A stretch of DNA of 64,000 nucleotides from Caldilineaceae bacterium bin34 (GTDB lineage Bacteria; Chloroflexota; Anaerolineae; Caldilineales; Caldilineaceae), in NCBI GenBank assembly GCA_002238555.1, contig MPMO01000006.1, positions 1-64,000 of the forward strand, written 5' to 3'. Positions 18,118 to 28,720 of the stretch are shown here, piece after piece. The notes below the pieces were generated by a model. That model had not been told where the DNA came from. It did not search any database and saw only the letters and a list, made by a program, of their open reading frames with translations. Each line of letters begins with the position of its first letter. Positions within the stretch are counted from its first letter, which is position 1. The translations under genes and the position numbers were made by a program.

Positions 18118-20052
18118 CTACAGGGTTTCGATGAGTTCCTGAACCGCGGCGTCCACGGTGCCGCCCCAGGTTTGTTCCCGGTTGGCGTGGAGCGCGAAGC
18201 GCCCGATGTCCAGGACCGCTCGGGCTCCCGCCAGGGCCTGAACCAGCGCGAGACAGCCGGCGACGCTGTAGACCGCCTGCCAAATGCCGGCCTGCGCCGC
18301 GGTTTGCCACAGTTCCACTGTCCAAGATTGGAAGGCCTCGGCCAAGGCTTGGCGCTCCGGTTGCGGGGCCCGGGCAAGCGCCGCGGCCAAGTGCATGGCA
18401 AAGTCCCGCGTGCGCACGGCATGCTTCTGGCCCTTGATGCGCGACAGGGCCTTGGCGATGCCCGGAAGCATGTCAATCAACGCACTGTACTGACCGGCGG
18501 CCACCAGGTGCGGCATCATGCGCAGTTGGAAGATTGCGAGTGCCTCGCCTTCCAGCAACATGGGCGCGCGTACGGCCAGACTGCGGGCCCGGGCCCGGGC
18601 CTCGCCGGTGTTGCTCTGGTCCGATTCGGCAAGAAGGCACAGCAGCCGCACCCAATCCTCGCTGAGCAGCCACTCTTCGGGATCGCGGCGCTTTCGGGGC
18701 CAGAGGCGCTGCCAGAAACCGGGCCGATGGCGTTCCGCCAGAAGTATCCGTGCCTTGTCGGGATGTCCGGCGCGGGCGTACAGCTCGGCCAGGCGGCGCA
18801 CGGTCAGCCGTTGCAGGTGTTCGTCTTTCAGGTTGGAGATCCAGGACCAGGCTTCCCGTACCTGTGCCGCGGCCTGTTCGCTCCTGCCGGCCGCCAGACA
18901 TCCGTCGACGAGTTCGCAGACTGCATCGCTGCGGGCAATGTCGTCCGCGGGGATGCCGGCCACCACGTGTGCGGCTGCGTCCGTCTGGCCGATGTCCGTG
19001 AGGGCCGCGGTGGCGCTGGCAGCAGTCCACCCGTCGCTGTGCCGCGCCAGATCCACCAGGCGCTGTGCCAGATGCGCCACGTCGGGATGGCTGTGCAGTT
19101 CGGATGGCAGGGCCCGCAGTGCTTCCTGGAGCGTGAACACCTGGAAGTCCACATCCGTGTTGGCGCCGCTGCGCACCACATGTCTGAGGATGTTGTCGTC
19201 GGCGTCCCGGTGCGGCAGCCGCGTTTCGCTTTGGGCTTCCATCACGGCGGCCAGGGTGTCGATGGTTTCGGCCACCGTGCGGATGTCGCCGCCGCGTGCC
19301 AGAACAGCTGCAATGTAGCGCCGGGCCCCAAGATCCACCGCGATCGGGCCGCGCACGGCCTCAAGGCACAATTCCAGCATGCGCGCGTGGCCTGCCGGGC
19401 GCCCTTCGCCGGTGTCCAGCCGGTCGGCCACCTCCTTCAGAAACCGCGCACCATCCGATTGATCGTGCCAGACCAGGCCGCCCAGCACCAAGTTGCGCGT
19501 CAACGGGTGCACCGGCAGAGCCGCCACTGTTTGGGCCAGTAGCGGACGCAAGTCGGTGTCCTGCAGCAGGCGGCTCCACGTGCCGGACGTTTGATCCAGC
19601 TTCTCCAGGCAGGTGTAGGCCAGATTGGGCAGATGCAGCGTCGTGGCGGCCACCGCCGACATGATCAGGTTGCGGTCCATCCGTTCGCGAGCCCCGTCTT
19701 CGGTCATCAGTGTGACTGCGAGGTGCTGGTTCAGCCGTTCCCGCAGAAACTGGACGGTTTCGGCCCGCAGGTTCGGGACCCGCGCCAGGGCCAGAAACGT
19801 TTCGGCCACGGCCAGCGGCTGGCGCGGCGTCACCAACGATGCCAGAACCAGGGCGCTGTCGGCCTGGCCGGTCTCCGCCAGCGTCCGCCAGCATTGTTCC
19901 ACCAGCCAGGAGTCGGGTTGCCGGATGCTTCGCTCTTCCTTGAGCAGCGCCTCCATCCCGCCCGGACTGGCCAGGGCATGGGTCAGGGTGCGCACGGCCA
20001 GGGCGGTCAGGGCCTCCTGGCTTGCCGTTGGAGCCGAGTCTGTGTCGTTCAT
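18118..20052 (-). CDS. Large all-helical repeat protein of unknown function
   Basis: 644 residues from ATG 20052 (GGAGG lies upstream on the minus strand; an in-frame ATG at 20115 adds 21 residues). The sequence is a series of amphipathic helical hairpins of about 35-40 residues rich in Ala and Leu, resembling TPR/HEAT-type solenoids, for example the segment [22 protein letters not shown]. No signal peptide, membrane segment or enzymatic motif is seen, so it is probably a cytoplasmic scaffold. I do not recognise the family. It is convergent with the pyrophosphatase gene and followed on its strand by nothing obviously linked. Confidence 0.75.
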   Translation of the reverse strand: MNDTDSAPTASQEALTALAVRTLTHALASPGGMEALLKEERSIRQPDSWLVEQCWRTLAETGQADSALVLASLVTPRQPLAVAETFLALARVPNLRAETVQFLRERLNQHLAVTLMTEDGARERMDRNLIMSAVAATTLHLPNLAYTCLEKLDQTSGTWSRLLQDTDLRPLLAQTVAALPVHPLTRNLVLGGLVWHDQSDGARFLKEVADRLDTGEGRPAGHARMLELCLEAVRGPIAVDLGARRYIAAVLARGGDIRTVAETIDTLAAVMEAQSETRLPHRDADDNILRHVVRSGANTDVDFQVFTLQEALRALPSELHSHPDVAHLAQRLVDLARHSDGWTAASATAALTDIGQTDAAAHVVAGIPADDIARSDAVCELVDGCLAAGRSEQAAAQVREAWSWISNLKDEHLQRLTVRRLAELYARAGHPDKARILLAERHRPGFWQRLWPRKRRDPEEWLLSEDWVRLLCLLAESDQSNTGEARARARSLAVRAPMLLEGEALAIFQLRMMPHLVAAGQYSALIDMLPGIAKALSRIKGQKHAVRTRDFAMHLAAALARAPQPERQALAEAFQSWTVELWQTAAQAGIWQAVYSVAGCLALVQALAGARAVLDIGRFALHANREQTWGGTVDAAVQELIETL

Positions 20053-20143
20053 GTGCGGGCCAGCCTCCAGGGACTGGAGGCATTCGGGAATGATGTTGTG
20101 GACAGTTGGGGTCAACCGTCCGCGATCTTAACCAAATCGGCGC

Positions 20144-21754
20144 TCAGGATTTGGGTTCGGACGGTTCCGGGGGCATGCCCCAACCGCCGCCCCCCGGGGT
20201 GGCGATGCGCAGTACATCGCCGGGCCGGCAGCGCACCGAGAATTTCCCCGGGAGGCGGACGGTTTGTCCGTCCGCCCGTTGCAGTTCGTTGCGGCCGGTG
20301 GCACCGGGATGTCCGCCTCCGAGGCCCCAGGGCGGTCGCGCGCGTCGTTCACTGAGCATGGTGGCCGTGCATTCCCGCAGCAGGCGATAGGCCCGCACAA
20401 TGCCGTTCCCACCCGCAAAGCGACCGGATCCTCCGGAACCGCGCCGCACGGCGCAGGTTTCAACCTGTACGGGCCAGGTAAGCTCGATGGCCTCCACCGG
20501 CGTGTTGCGGGTGTTGGTCATGTGAACGTGCACGGCGTCCAGTCCGGGCCGATCCGGACCGCCTCCCATGCCGCCGGCCATGGTCTCGTAATAGCTCCAG
20601 GGCGTGCCGTCCGCCAGCAAGCCGCCCACAGTCAGGTTGTTCATGGTGCCCTGGCTGGCCGCCGGCAGCCGGTCGGGCATGGCCTGCGCAAACGCGCCCA
20701 GAACCAGGTCGGCAATCCGCTGCGATGTTTCGACATTGCCGCCGGCCACGGCGGAGGGCGACAGGGCATTGACCACCGTGCCGGGCGGGGCCGTGAAGCG
20801 GAACGGGCGGAAACAGCCGGAGTTGACGGCCGTGCCCTCCTCCAACAGGCACAGGACTGCGTAGTAGCTGGCGGACATTGTGATGGCGATGACTGCGTTG
20901 AGTGATCCCGCAAAGGTCGGCGCCGTGCCGCTGAAGTCCAGGTGCAGGTTGTCTTCCCGGACCTCAAGGGCCACCCTGAGCTTGATCAGATCGGTCTCCC
21001 CGCGTTCGTTGTCGGCGCCGTTCCACTCCAGGACGTCCTCGAACGTCCACCGTCCGTCGGGCCAACTCCGGATGGCGGCGCGCACGGCCGCCTCGCTGCG
21101 GTCCATCAGCAGGCCGGCACTGTGGCGGACCTGCTCCAGGCCGTGCCTGTCGCACAGGGCAATCAGCCTGCGCGTACCTACCCTGTGGGCAGCTGCCTGG
21201 GCATTGATGTCGCCCCTGCGCTCCTCCGGCGTCCGCACATTGCGCAGCACCAGATCCTGCAGATCGCGGTTCAGGTGGCCCTGTCGGTACAGGCGCACGG
21301 GGGGAATGATGATCCCTTCCTGGTGAATTTCCGTGGACAGCGGCATCGACCCGGGGGACATGCCGCCCACGTCGGCATGGTGGGCGCGGCTGGCGACGAA
21401 GAAGTCGGGCCGGTCGGCAGGACCGGTGCACACGGGGGATACCATGGTGATGTCCGGCAGGTGGTTGCCGCCCTTGAAAGGGTCGTTGACCATGACCAGG
21501 TCCCCGTCCCTCCAATCATTGAACAGGGGCAGGACCGTTTGGACGCTGGCCGGCATCGCGCCGAGATGGGCCGGGATGTGGGCGGCCTGGGCCACCATCT
21601 CTCCCTCCGGATTGAACACGGCGCAGGAATAGTCCAGCCGTTCCTTGATGTTGGGGGAGAACCCGGTGCGGCGCAGGGTTTCGCCCATTTCCTCGGCCAC
21701 CCCCGACAGGCGGTGGCGCCACACATCGAGGTGCAGGTCGTCGATTGGATTCAT
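20144..21754 (-). CDS. Hydantoinase B/oxoprolinase family subunit
   Basis: 536 residues from ATG 21754. It matches the HyuB family: the N-terminal stretch RLDYSCAVFNPEGEMVAQAAHIPAHLGAM, the metal/substrate-region motif NDPFKGGNHLPDITMVSPV, and the C-terminal GGGGWG. With HyuA it forms an ATP-dependent enzyme that opens cyclic amides such as hydantoins or 5-oxoproline, or carboxylates ketones (acetone/acetophenone carboxylase type). It overlaps hyuA by four bases (ATGA), so the subunits are made together. The true substrate is unknown. Confidence 0.9.
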   Translation of the reverse strand: MNPIDDLHLDVWRHRLSGVAEEMGETLRRTGFSPNIKERLDYSCAVFNPEGEMVAQAAHIPAHLGAMPASVQTVLPLFNDWRDGDLVMVNDPFKGGNHLPDITMVSPVCTGPADRPDFFVASRAHHADVGGMSPGSMPLSTEIHQEGIIIPPVRLYRQGHLNRDLQDLVLRNVRTPEERRGDINAQAAAHRVGTRRLIALCDRHGLEQVRHSAGLLMDRSEAAVRAAIRSWPDGRWTFEDVLEWNGADNERGETDLIKLRVALEVREDNLHLDFSGTAPTFAGSLNAVIAITMSASYYAVLCLLEEGTAVNSGCFRPFRFTAPPGTVVNALSPSAVAGGNVETSQRIADLVLGAFAQAMPDRLPAASQGTMNNLTVGGLLADGTPWSYYETMAGGMGGGPDRPGLDAVHVHMTNTRNTPVEAIELTWPVQVETCAVRRGSGGSGRFAGGNGIVRAYRLLRECTATMLSERRARPPWGLGGGHPGATGRNELQRADGQTVRLPGKFSVRCRPGDVLRIATPGGGGWGMPPEPSEPKS

Positions 21755-23856
21755 GGCGTTGTCAAGGGTGCCATTTGCAGGTTGAGCCAGGAGTCCACCA
21801 GGGCCTGCCATCCCGGCCCCACCAGCGTGGTGCAGTCCGGTTGCAGGATCAGGGCGGGTCCGAGGATCCGGTGCCCCGGCGCCAGGGAGGTGCGCGCGTA
21901 CCAGGGGACTGGTGTGGCGGCTTCCGGGGAGAACCAGGCAAGGGTCGTCCCGGTCGATTCCGGACCGGGAGTCTCCGCGGGGGCGGCGGTGGCTTGGACG
22001 GGGGATGGCGGCGGCGGGCAGGTGGCCATGACGCGCAGGTTCACGATTTCCACCCCGTTCTGGCGATCGGCAAAGCCAAATCGTTTCTCGTGGGCCAGGT
22101 GGAAGTTCTCCAGGGTTTGTTCGATCGTGTCCGGGGTGATCGGTGTCGGACAGGGAACCTGCAGCTCGTGGCTTTGGCCGCGGTAGCGCACATCGGCCGA
22201 GACCGCCACTGCAAAGTCGGTTTGGCCGTCCTCCTCCAGCAGGCGGCGAGCCTCCCCGGTCAGTTCCCGTACGGCCCGGGCCACGACGGCGGGGGCGTGC
22301 CTGGCCTCTTCGTCGGTCATCAGCACCGAACGGGAGGCAATGCGGGTGGTTTCCGCCAGCAGCAGGCCCTGGGCGCTGAGCACGCCCGGTGTTTCCGGTA
22401 CCAGGATGCGACGCATGTCCAGACCCTGGGCCAGGTCGCAGGCGTGCAGGGCTCCGGCGCCCCCGAATGGCAACAGCGTGAATTCCGCCGGATTGTGTCC
22501 GGTCTCCACGGAGACCACACGCAGTGCCCGTTCCATGGCTGCATTGGCAATGTCCACAATGGCCAAGGCGGTTTCCACCGTGCCGCGTCCGCCCAGCGCG
22601 GCACCCAGGCGGGCCACGGCCTCCTCCGCCAGTTCCGGCTTCAGTGATACGCCGTCGGTCCCCCCGAGTGGCCAGTCGGGCAGGAGTCGCCCCAGTACCA
22701 GGTTCGCGTCGGTGACCGTGGCCTGGCGGCCCCCGCGCCCGTAACAGGCCGGACCGGGTTCGGCACCGGCGCTGCCGGGACCGACGCGCAGCGTTCCGGC
22801 ACTGTCCACGCGGGCCAGGCTGCCGCCGCCCGCACCGACCGTGTGGATGTCGATCAGCGGCACGCGGATGGGCAGGCCGCCGATTTCCGATTCGGTGGTG
22901 ATTGGTGTGCCGCCCTGGCACAGGGCCACGTCCGTGCTGGTGCCTCCCATGTCCAGCGTCATGATCTGCGGCGTGGCGGTGGCCATGGCGATGCGGGCCG
23001 TGTTCAAGGCGCCGACCACCCCTCCCGCCGGGCCGCTGACCAGCAGGTGCACCGGCAGTCGGCTGGCGCCCCGCAGCCCGGTGGTGCCGCCGTTGGACTG
23101 CATTACATCGAAGGAGCGGTGCGGCAGACCCCGGGCCAGGCGGGCCAGGTAGCGGCCCACGCCGGGCTGCAGCCAGGCATTGGTGGCCGTCGTGATCGTG
23201 CGTTCGAATTCCCGGTACTCCGGCAGAACGTCGACGCTCAGCGAGACGGGTATGTCCGGCAGTCGTTCGGCCAGTCGGCGGCCGACGGCCTGTTCATGTT
23301 CCGGGTACAGGAATGAAAACAGGAACACGACGCAGACGGCTTCTACGTCCATGGCCTTGATCCGGTCGATGACCCGATCGACATCCTCCAAGTCCAGCGG
23401 GGTCTGGACTTCCCCCGTCGCCGTTACCCGTTCCCGAACCTCAAAGCGCAGTTCGTCGGGAACCAGCAGGGCCGGACGGCTCTGGGACAAGGCGTACAGG
23501 GAAGGCCGGTTCTGCCGGCCCAGCACTAGCAGGTCCCGAAAGCCGGCGGTGGCAATCAGGGCGGTACGGGCGCCCTTGCGCTGCAGCACGGCATTGGTGG
23601 CGATCGTGGTGCCGTGCCGAATACGCGGGGCCTGTTCCGTCCGTCGACGGGCGGGATGTTGTGCCATCCAGGCGTCCACCCCCGACCGGACGGCCACGCC
23701 GGGATCGGGCACCGATGTGGGACGCTTCAGGACTTCCAGGCCGGTGTCCGTTTGGAAGACAAAATCGGTGAACGTGCCGCCTACGTCGACTCCGATCAGC
23801 GCCGGGGCATCCGTTTTGGGGCCCGTCACCGGCGGAACGTGATGGTCCTGACCCAT
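21751..23856 (-). CDS. Hydantoinase A/oxoprolinase family subunit
   Basis: 701 residues with the ASKHA (sugar-kinase/actin-like) ATPase fold of HyuA. The phosphate-1 loop is GVDVGGTFTDF (about 22-32), phosphate-2 is TLDMGGTSTDVAL, and a C-terminal domain begins near ETGHNPAEFTLLPFGGAGALH. It provides ATP-driven activation of the substrate for its HyuB partner. The 5' end overlaps the preceding molybdopterin-oxidoreductase-like gene by 31 bases, so all three genes look like one minus-strand transcript. Confidence 0.9.
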   Translation of the reverse strand: MGQDHHVPPVTGPKTDAPALIGVDVGGTFTDFVFQTDTGLEVLKRPTSVPDPGVAVRSGVDAWMAQHPARRRTEQAPRIRHGTTIATNAVLQRKGARTALIATAGFRDLLVLGRQNRPSLYALSQSRPALLVPDELRFEVRERVTATGEVQTPLDLEDVDRVIDRIKAMDVEAVCVVFLFSFLYPEHEQAVGRRLAERLPDIPVSLSVDVLPEYREFERTITTATNAWLQPGVGRYLARLARGLPHRSFDVMQSNGGTTGLRGASRLPVHLLVSGPAGGVVGALNTARIAMATATPQIMTLDMGGTSTDVALCQGGTPITTESEIGGLPIRVPLIDIHTVGAGGGSLARVDSAGTLRVGPGSAGAEPGPACYGRGGRQATVTDANLVLGRLLPDWPLGGTDGVSLKPELAEEAVARLGAALGGRGTVETALAIVDIANAAMERALRVVSVETGHNPAEFTLLPFGGAGALHACDLAQGLDMRRILVPETPGVLSAQGLLLAETTRIASRSVLMTDEEARHAPAVVARAVRELTGEARRLLEEDGQTDFAVAVSADVRYRGQSHELQVPCPTPITPDTIEQTLENFHLAHEKRFGFADRQNGVEIVNLRVMATCPPPPSPVQATAAPAETPGPESTGTTLAWFSPEAATPVPWYARTSLAPGHRILGPALILQPDCTTLVGPGWQALVDSWLNLQMAPLTTP

Positions 23857-24317
23857 TTGACCTGCTTGAGGGCGTTCTCTGTTTCGTAGGGAACAATCAG
23901 CCGCACGAAGCCCTGGGAGCGCGTCAACGGTTGGCAGTCGCGTTCAAGGGCCAGCAGCACCGGTTCGTTTCCGGCGGCCGCCTCCACTTCCGGACGCTTC
24001 AACAACGCGCCGAACCCGTCGCCGGCCGCCACGCGCACACGCGTCCAGTCCCGGACACCGCACAGCCGCGCCAGTTCCAGCAGGGCCGGTCCCCGGAACT
24101 CGAAGGGCCCGGACCGCCCGTGCCCCGTGCTGGTGATGTGGCATCCCGTTGTGGCAACCGCAGGCAGTGCCTGCAACTGTGCCGGGGTCAACGTGACTTC
24201 GGTTGCGTCGGCGCCCGACACCGTGATCGCGGCGTCGCCCGCCGGAGGGTCGGGGTTGGGCTCGTGGCTGTGAATCTCTTCGTCGTGATCGCGGCTGCGA
24301 TGGTTGTCGGGGGACAT
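23826..24317 (-). CDS. Small molybdopterin-dependent oxidoreductase-fold protein
   Basis: 163 residues. From about residue 30 it matches the oxidoreductase molybdopterin-binding (sulfite-oxidase-like) fold in its short form: a Cys in TTGCHITSTG, then FRGPALLELARLCGV, GDGFGALL, and the ending FVRLIVPYETENALKQVKWV. The first 30 residues are His/Asp/Pro-rich and probably disordered. No signal peptide is present. Whether it binds cofactor is uncertain, because short members often miss part of the pocket; the single Cys is in roughly the place of the Mo ligand. It is the first gene of the hyuA-hyuB operon, so it may act on the same substrate. Confidence 0.65.
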   Translation of the reverse strand: MSPDNHRSRDHDEEIHSHEPNPDPPAGDAAITVSGADATEVTLTPAQLQALPAVATTGCHITSTGHGRSGPFEFRGPALLELARLCGVRDWTRVRVAAGDGFGALLKRPEVEAAAGNEPVLLALERDCQPLTRSQGFVRLIVPYETENALKQVKWVRTITFRR

Positions 24318-24426
24318 GGTTGGGAGCTGCGGATTGGCTTCCGGGTTTCACGCTGGCCGGAGCGGGGGTCGGACAGTTGGATCATACCGGCATTCCCTGC
24401 CGGGATGGGACGTGGATTCGGGATGT

Positions 24427-24455
24427 TTGAGTGCCGGACCGGCATCGCCTATAAT
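24427..24455 (+). promoter_or_regulatory. Promoter of the ABC ATPase gene
   Basis: TTGAGT (24427-24432) and TATAAT (24450-24455) are exactly 17 bases apart, and G follows the -10. The start would be near 24462, leaving a leader of about 145 bases before the GTG. The leader carries no gene that I recognise. Confidence 0.7.
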
Positions 24456-24607
24456 GCCTGCGAATCGCTTGATTCAATCAAAAACGCCCTGTTGAGCCGG
24501 ACGGTTTCGGCTTTGCCCTTGCGCCTGCTTCCTGGGTTGCTCACTGCAGCCGCAAGACCGAAGAGTTCTGCCGGTGCATCCGGGTTCGTCACACAAGGAG
24601 CAATGCT

Positions 24608-25714
<1,107 letters not shown>

Positions 25715-25734
25715 GCAGGCCGACCACAAAAGGC

Positions 25735-25760
25735 AAGGCCGGGCTGTACAGCCCGGCCTT
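25735..25760 (+). terminator. Strong hairpin terminator after the ABC ATPase gene
   Basis: AAGGCCGGGCT (25735-25745), loop GTAC, then AGCCCGGCCTT (25750-25760) gives an 11-bp perfect stem, followed by CTTGATT. It lies 21 bases after the stop codon. Confidence 0.8.
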
Positions 25761-25850
25761 CTTGATTCGGGGGCTCCCGGCGTTCGGGATCGGGCACTGA
25801 TTCCCAACGGCCCGGTCCGATGTCGGGATCGAGGCCGGCTGCCGCGGACC

Positions 25851-25856
25851 TATACT
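25851..25856 (+). promoter_or_regulatory. Candidate -10 element (TATACT) for apgM
   Basis: TATACT followed by G, about 100 bases before the apgM start and after the preceding terminator. No -35 is evident. Confidence 0.4.
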
Positions 25857-25952
25857 GCCTCGCGGGTCCGTGCCGGCAGGAGTGGCAACCGTCGGTTGCT
25901 GCACTTTACCGTCCGCATGGAGCACCTTTGTTCAGTCGAGGGATTCAAGATC

Positions 25953-27173
25953 GTGGATGCACGCAATCTCTATGCCGCCTTGGCCCAGCCGGGCGGCCGC
26001 ATCGTGTTGCTGGTCATGGACGGCCTGGGAGGACTGCCTTCCCCGGACCATGGCGGGACCGAACTCGAATGTGCCGCGACTCCGAACATGGACCGGCTGG
26101 CCGCGGAGGGCATGACGGGCTTGAGCATTCCCGTCAGGGTTGGAGTCGAACCGGGCAGTGGACCGGCCCACCTGGCGCTCTTTGGCGTGGACCCGGTCGC
26201 GCATGAGATTGGCCGCGGCGTGTTGGAGGCGCTGGGGATCGACTTTCCCCTGAGTCCCCAGGATGTGGCGGCCCGGGGCAACTTCGCCACCGCGGCGCCC
26301 GACGGCACGATTCTCGATCGCAGGGCCGGTCGCATCCCGACATCCGAGTGCGAACGGTGTGTCGCGCTGTTGCAGGAGGCAACGCAGGATTGTTTGCCGG
26401 GCGTTGAGGTGTTCGTGCGGCCGGTCAAGGACTACCGCTTTGTGTTGGTTCTGCGCGGCCAGGGCTTGGGCGGCGAACTGACGGAGACTGATCCGGGCGT
26501 TGTTGGAAGGCCGCCGTTGCCGGTCGTCGATGCCGGTGGGACGGACACCGGGCAATACACGGCGGATCTGTTTAATCGCTGGCTGGCCGTGGCCCGGGAG
26601 ACATTGCGCGGCGAGCCGGCCGCCAACAGTCTCAATTTACGGGGCCTGGCCAAGGATCCGGGTGTTCCGTCGCTGGCGGAGTCCTGGGGCCTGGAGGCGG
26701 GCGCGGTGGCGGTCTACCCCATGTATCGCGGGGTGGCGCGTCTGGTCGGCATGGAGCCCATCGAGTTCGAGGGCGAAGAACCGGCCGACGAAATCAGGGC
26801 CGTGGCCGACCACTGGGACCGCAAGGATTTCTTCTTCGTGCATGTCAAGAAGACGGACAGCCATGGCGAGGACGGCAATTTCGACGGCAAGGTGTCCGTG
26901 ATTGAGGCCGTGGACGCCGCCATTCCGGACCTGATGGCACTGGAACCCGCCGCCGTGGCCATCACGGGGGATCACAGCACCCCGGCGGTCCTGCGCAGCC
27001 ACAGCTGGCATCCGGTGCCAACCCTGCTGTGGGCCCGGAATGTCCGGCCCGACTCGGTGCGGGCGTTTGGCGAACAGGGATGCGCGGCGGGAAGCATGGG
27101 CCTGTTCCCGGCCACGGACCTGCTTCCACAGTTGATGGCGCATGCCGGCCGCCTGAAACGATTCGGTGCCTGA
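25953..27173 (+). CDS. 2,3-bisphosphoglycerate-independent phosphoglycerate mutase, archaeal type (ApgM)
   Basis: 406 residues of the alkaline-phosphatase superfamily in the ApgM form, which interconverts 3- and 2-phosphoglycerate with bound metals. The metal/nucleophile signature is IVLLVMDGLGG, followed by ATPNMDRLAAEG, and the metal-binding C-terminal motifs VHVKKTDSHGEDGN and ITGDHSTP are all present. I chose GTG 25953 because GAGGG lies about 10 bases upstream and the encoded N-terminus lines up with remembered relatives; ATG 25917 adds 12 residues with no ribosome site. The sirtuin gene follows closely and could be cotranscribed. Confidence 0.88.
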   Translation: MDARNLYAALAQPGGRIVLLVMDGLGGLPSPDHGGTELECAATPNMDRLAAEGMTGLSIPVRVGVEPGSGPAHLALFGVDPVAHEIGRGVLEALGIDFPLSPQDVAARGNFATAAPDGTILDRRAGRIPTSECERCVALLQEATQDCLPGVEVFVRPVKDYRFVLVLRGQGLGGELTETDPGVVGRPPLPVVDAGGTDTGQYTADLFNRWLAVARETLRGEPAANSLNLRGLAKDPGVPSLAESWGLEAGAVAVYPMYRGVARLVGMEPIEFEGEEPADEIRAVADHWDRKDFFFVHVKKTDSHGEDGNFDGKVSVIEAVDAAIPDLMALEPAAVAITGDHSTPAVLRSHSWHPVPTLLWARNVRPDSVRAFGEQGCAAGSMGLFPATDLLPQLMAHAGRLKRFGA

Positions 27174-27228
27174 CGGCGGCAACGGGCACTCCGGGTCCAT
27201 GCATCCGGCCGGACCGGAAGGTGCCCTG

Positions 27229-27966
27229 ATGGTCATCGCCCGCCGACTGGCGCGCGCCGACGCATCCGTTTGCCTGACGGGAGCCGGAGTCAGTGCGGAA
27301 TCGGGGATCCCCACATTCAGGGATGCGGCGAAGGGTCTGTGGTCCCGCTTCGATCCGGAACAACTGGCATCGGCCGATGGGTTTCGGAACAACCCGGATC
27401 TGGTCTGGCGCTGGTACCGCGATCGGGTCAAGGCCGTCCAGGATGCACAGCCCAATCCGGGTCACGTGGCCCTTGCGCGCCTGGCGCGGAGCCTGGACGG
27501 GTTCACGACCATCACGCAAAACGTGGATGATCTGCACGAGCGCGCCGGATCGGCGGATGTTGTTCATCTACACGGACGGCTGACGGCTTATCGCTGCCTT
27601 GAGTGTGGAACACCGGTCCAATTGGACCTGGCGCAGCGGCTGGCGGCCGAACCTTCGGTGTGCGCGGCCTGTGCCGGGTTGATCAGGCCGGGGGTGGTCT
27701 GGTTCGGGGAACTGTTGGACGGAGGTCTCTGGCAACGAGCCTGCGCGGCCTGCCAACAGGCCCAAGTCATGCTGGTGGTCGGAACCAGCGGCCTGGTCTG
27801 GCCGGCGGCGGAGCTGCCGCTGCTGGCCCGCCGAGCCGGGGCGCACGTTGTGGAAGTCAATCCGGAGGATACCGAGTTGACCGGTTGGGCCGATACGTGT
27901 GTACGCGGGCGATCGGGGGAGGTTCTCCCGGTGCTGGCCGACCAGGTTGAGCGGATGGTGTCCTGA
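27229..27966 (+). CDS. cobB: Class III sirtuin, NAD-dependent protein deacylase
   Basis: 245 residues from ATG 27229 (GGAAGG 7 bases upstream); an in-frame GTG at 27166 overlaps the apgM end. The NAD site shows GAGVSAESGIPTFRD (18-32), TQNVDDLHERAG and the catalytic HGR, and the zinc ribbon has its four cysteines as CLEC and CAAC. The tyrosine/arginine pair of the SIRT5/CobB type (Tyr, then Arg three residues later, in WYRDRVK) is present, so removal of succinyl/malonyl groups from lysines is likely besides deacetylation. The pairing with a glycolytic mutase may be coincidental. Confidence 0.88.
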   Translation: MVIARRLARADASVCLTGAGVSAESGIPTFRDAAKGLWSRFDPEQLASADGFRNNPDLVWRWYRDRVKAVQDAQPNPGHVALARLARSLDGFTTITQNVDDLHERAGSADVVHLHGRLTAYRCLECGTPVQLDLAQRLAAEPSVCAACAGLIRPGVVWFGELLDGGLWQRACAACQQAQVMLVVGTSGLVWPAAELPLLARRAGAHVVEVNPEDTELTGWADTCVRGRSGEVLPVLADQVERMVS

Positions 27967-28001
27967 GGCGCAACGTGTCCAAGGCGGTGTCAACCGGCCC
28001 C

Positions 28002-28007
28002 TATAAT
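28002..28007 (+). promoter_or_regulatory. -10 element (TATAAT) directly upstream of tRNA-Sec
   Basis: The hexamer ends seven bases before G1 of the tRNA, so transcription could begin at or very near the mature 5' end. No -35 is recognisable. Confidence 0.6.
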
Positions 28008-28013
28008 GTCGGC

Positions 28014-28109
28014 GGGTTGGCATGTGTCCCGGTGGGCACCCTGGTCTTCAACACCAGTGGCAGGCAGTGCTGAGCTGGCTGCGGTGGGTTCGACTCCCAT
28101 GCCAACTCG
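28014..28109 (+). tRNA. selC: Selenocysteine tRNA, anticodon UCA
   Basis: The 96-base segment folds as bacterial tRNA-Sec. Acceptor stem 8 bp: GGGTTGGC (28014-28021) with GCCAACTC (28101-28108), one G-U pair; discriminator G at 28109; CCA is not encoded. D arm: 6 bp, GTGTCC (28024-28029) with GGGCAC (28034-28039), 4-base loop CGGT. Anticodon stem CTGGT/ACCAG with loop CTTCAAC; the anticodon TCA is 28048-28050. The long variable arm pairs GCAG and CAG with CTG and CTGC around a G-G mismatch (28060-28082). T arm 5 bp with loop TTCGACT. The 8+5 stack, the 6-bp D stem and G73 are all tRNA-Sec hallmarks. The host therefore decodes UGA as selenocysteine; selA, selB and selD are not in this window. 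Confidence 0.95.
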
Positions 28110-28157
28110 TGGTTTGACGACCGTGCCGCGACACTGGTATTGACGGTTTCCCGTTCG

Positions 28158-28670
28158 CTACCTGTGCCAGCCGGGCTGCCAGCGCGTCAGCCGTGTTCCG
28201 CCTGCCAACCGCAGGGGATGCCGCGGTTGGCCAAGAGCTGTTTGGCCCAGCGACAGCCAACCACCCGCGGGGATGGCCAGGGTTGTAACCCAGTGTCGGT
28301 CCAGGAACAGGCCTGCCGTGTTGCCCCAGGCTGCCACGACCGGTTCCGGTACCTCAAGCGCCGCCTTTACGAAATCCTGGTTGATGGCATCGTCCGAGCC
28401 GCCTGCCCGAAGCTGTAGCCTTGCCGCGAGTTCCCTTGAGTCGGGTTCAATCCAGCTGAACAGGTTGACGATCCGACAGCCACCGTAACCGTGGCGCTGC
28501 GAAAAACCGACGACACGGAGGATGGTCGGGTCGTTTCGCACGACATCGGCCCGGGAGGGGTTCAGCATCAGCCAGGTGATAGCGGGCCGCGACACGTCCC
28601 AGATGCGCAGCAGACGATATCGGCGCAGGCGATCGTTGCTGAAAGTTGCGGAGCTGTGAACGAATTCCAT
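28158..28670 (-). CDS. DUF1643 family protein
   Basis: 170 residues matching DUF1643: RYRLLRIWDVSRPAITWLMLNPSRAD, then a DPTI segment, GYGGCRIVNLFSW, and a VAAWG strand near the middle. The family's function is not established; members are often found near mobile or defence genes but also alone. It is soluble, without signal or membrane segment. It lies on the minus strand just after tRNA-Sec, convergent with it, and divergent from the sialidase-like cluster. Confidence 0.8.
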   Translation of the reverse strand: MEFVHSSATFSNDRLRRYRLLRIWDVSRPAITWLMLNPSRADVVRNDPTILRVVGFSQRHGYGGCRIVNLFSWIEPDSRELAARLQLRAGGSDDAINQDFVKAALEVPEPVVAAWGNTAGLFLDRHWVTTLAIPAGGWLSLGQTALGQPRHPLRLAGGTRLTRWQPGWHR

Positions 28671-28720
28671 GGTCCGTTTCTCGTTCCCTGCTGCTCAAAA
28701 TGCCAACATGGAACCTCGCC

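Noticed and set aside
28439-28455. GGGTTCAATCC, which looks like a tRNA T loop
   Set aside because: It lies inside the DUF1643 coding region and no other tRNA arm can be built around it.
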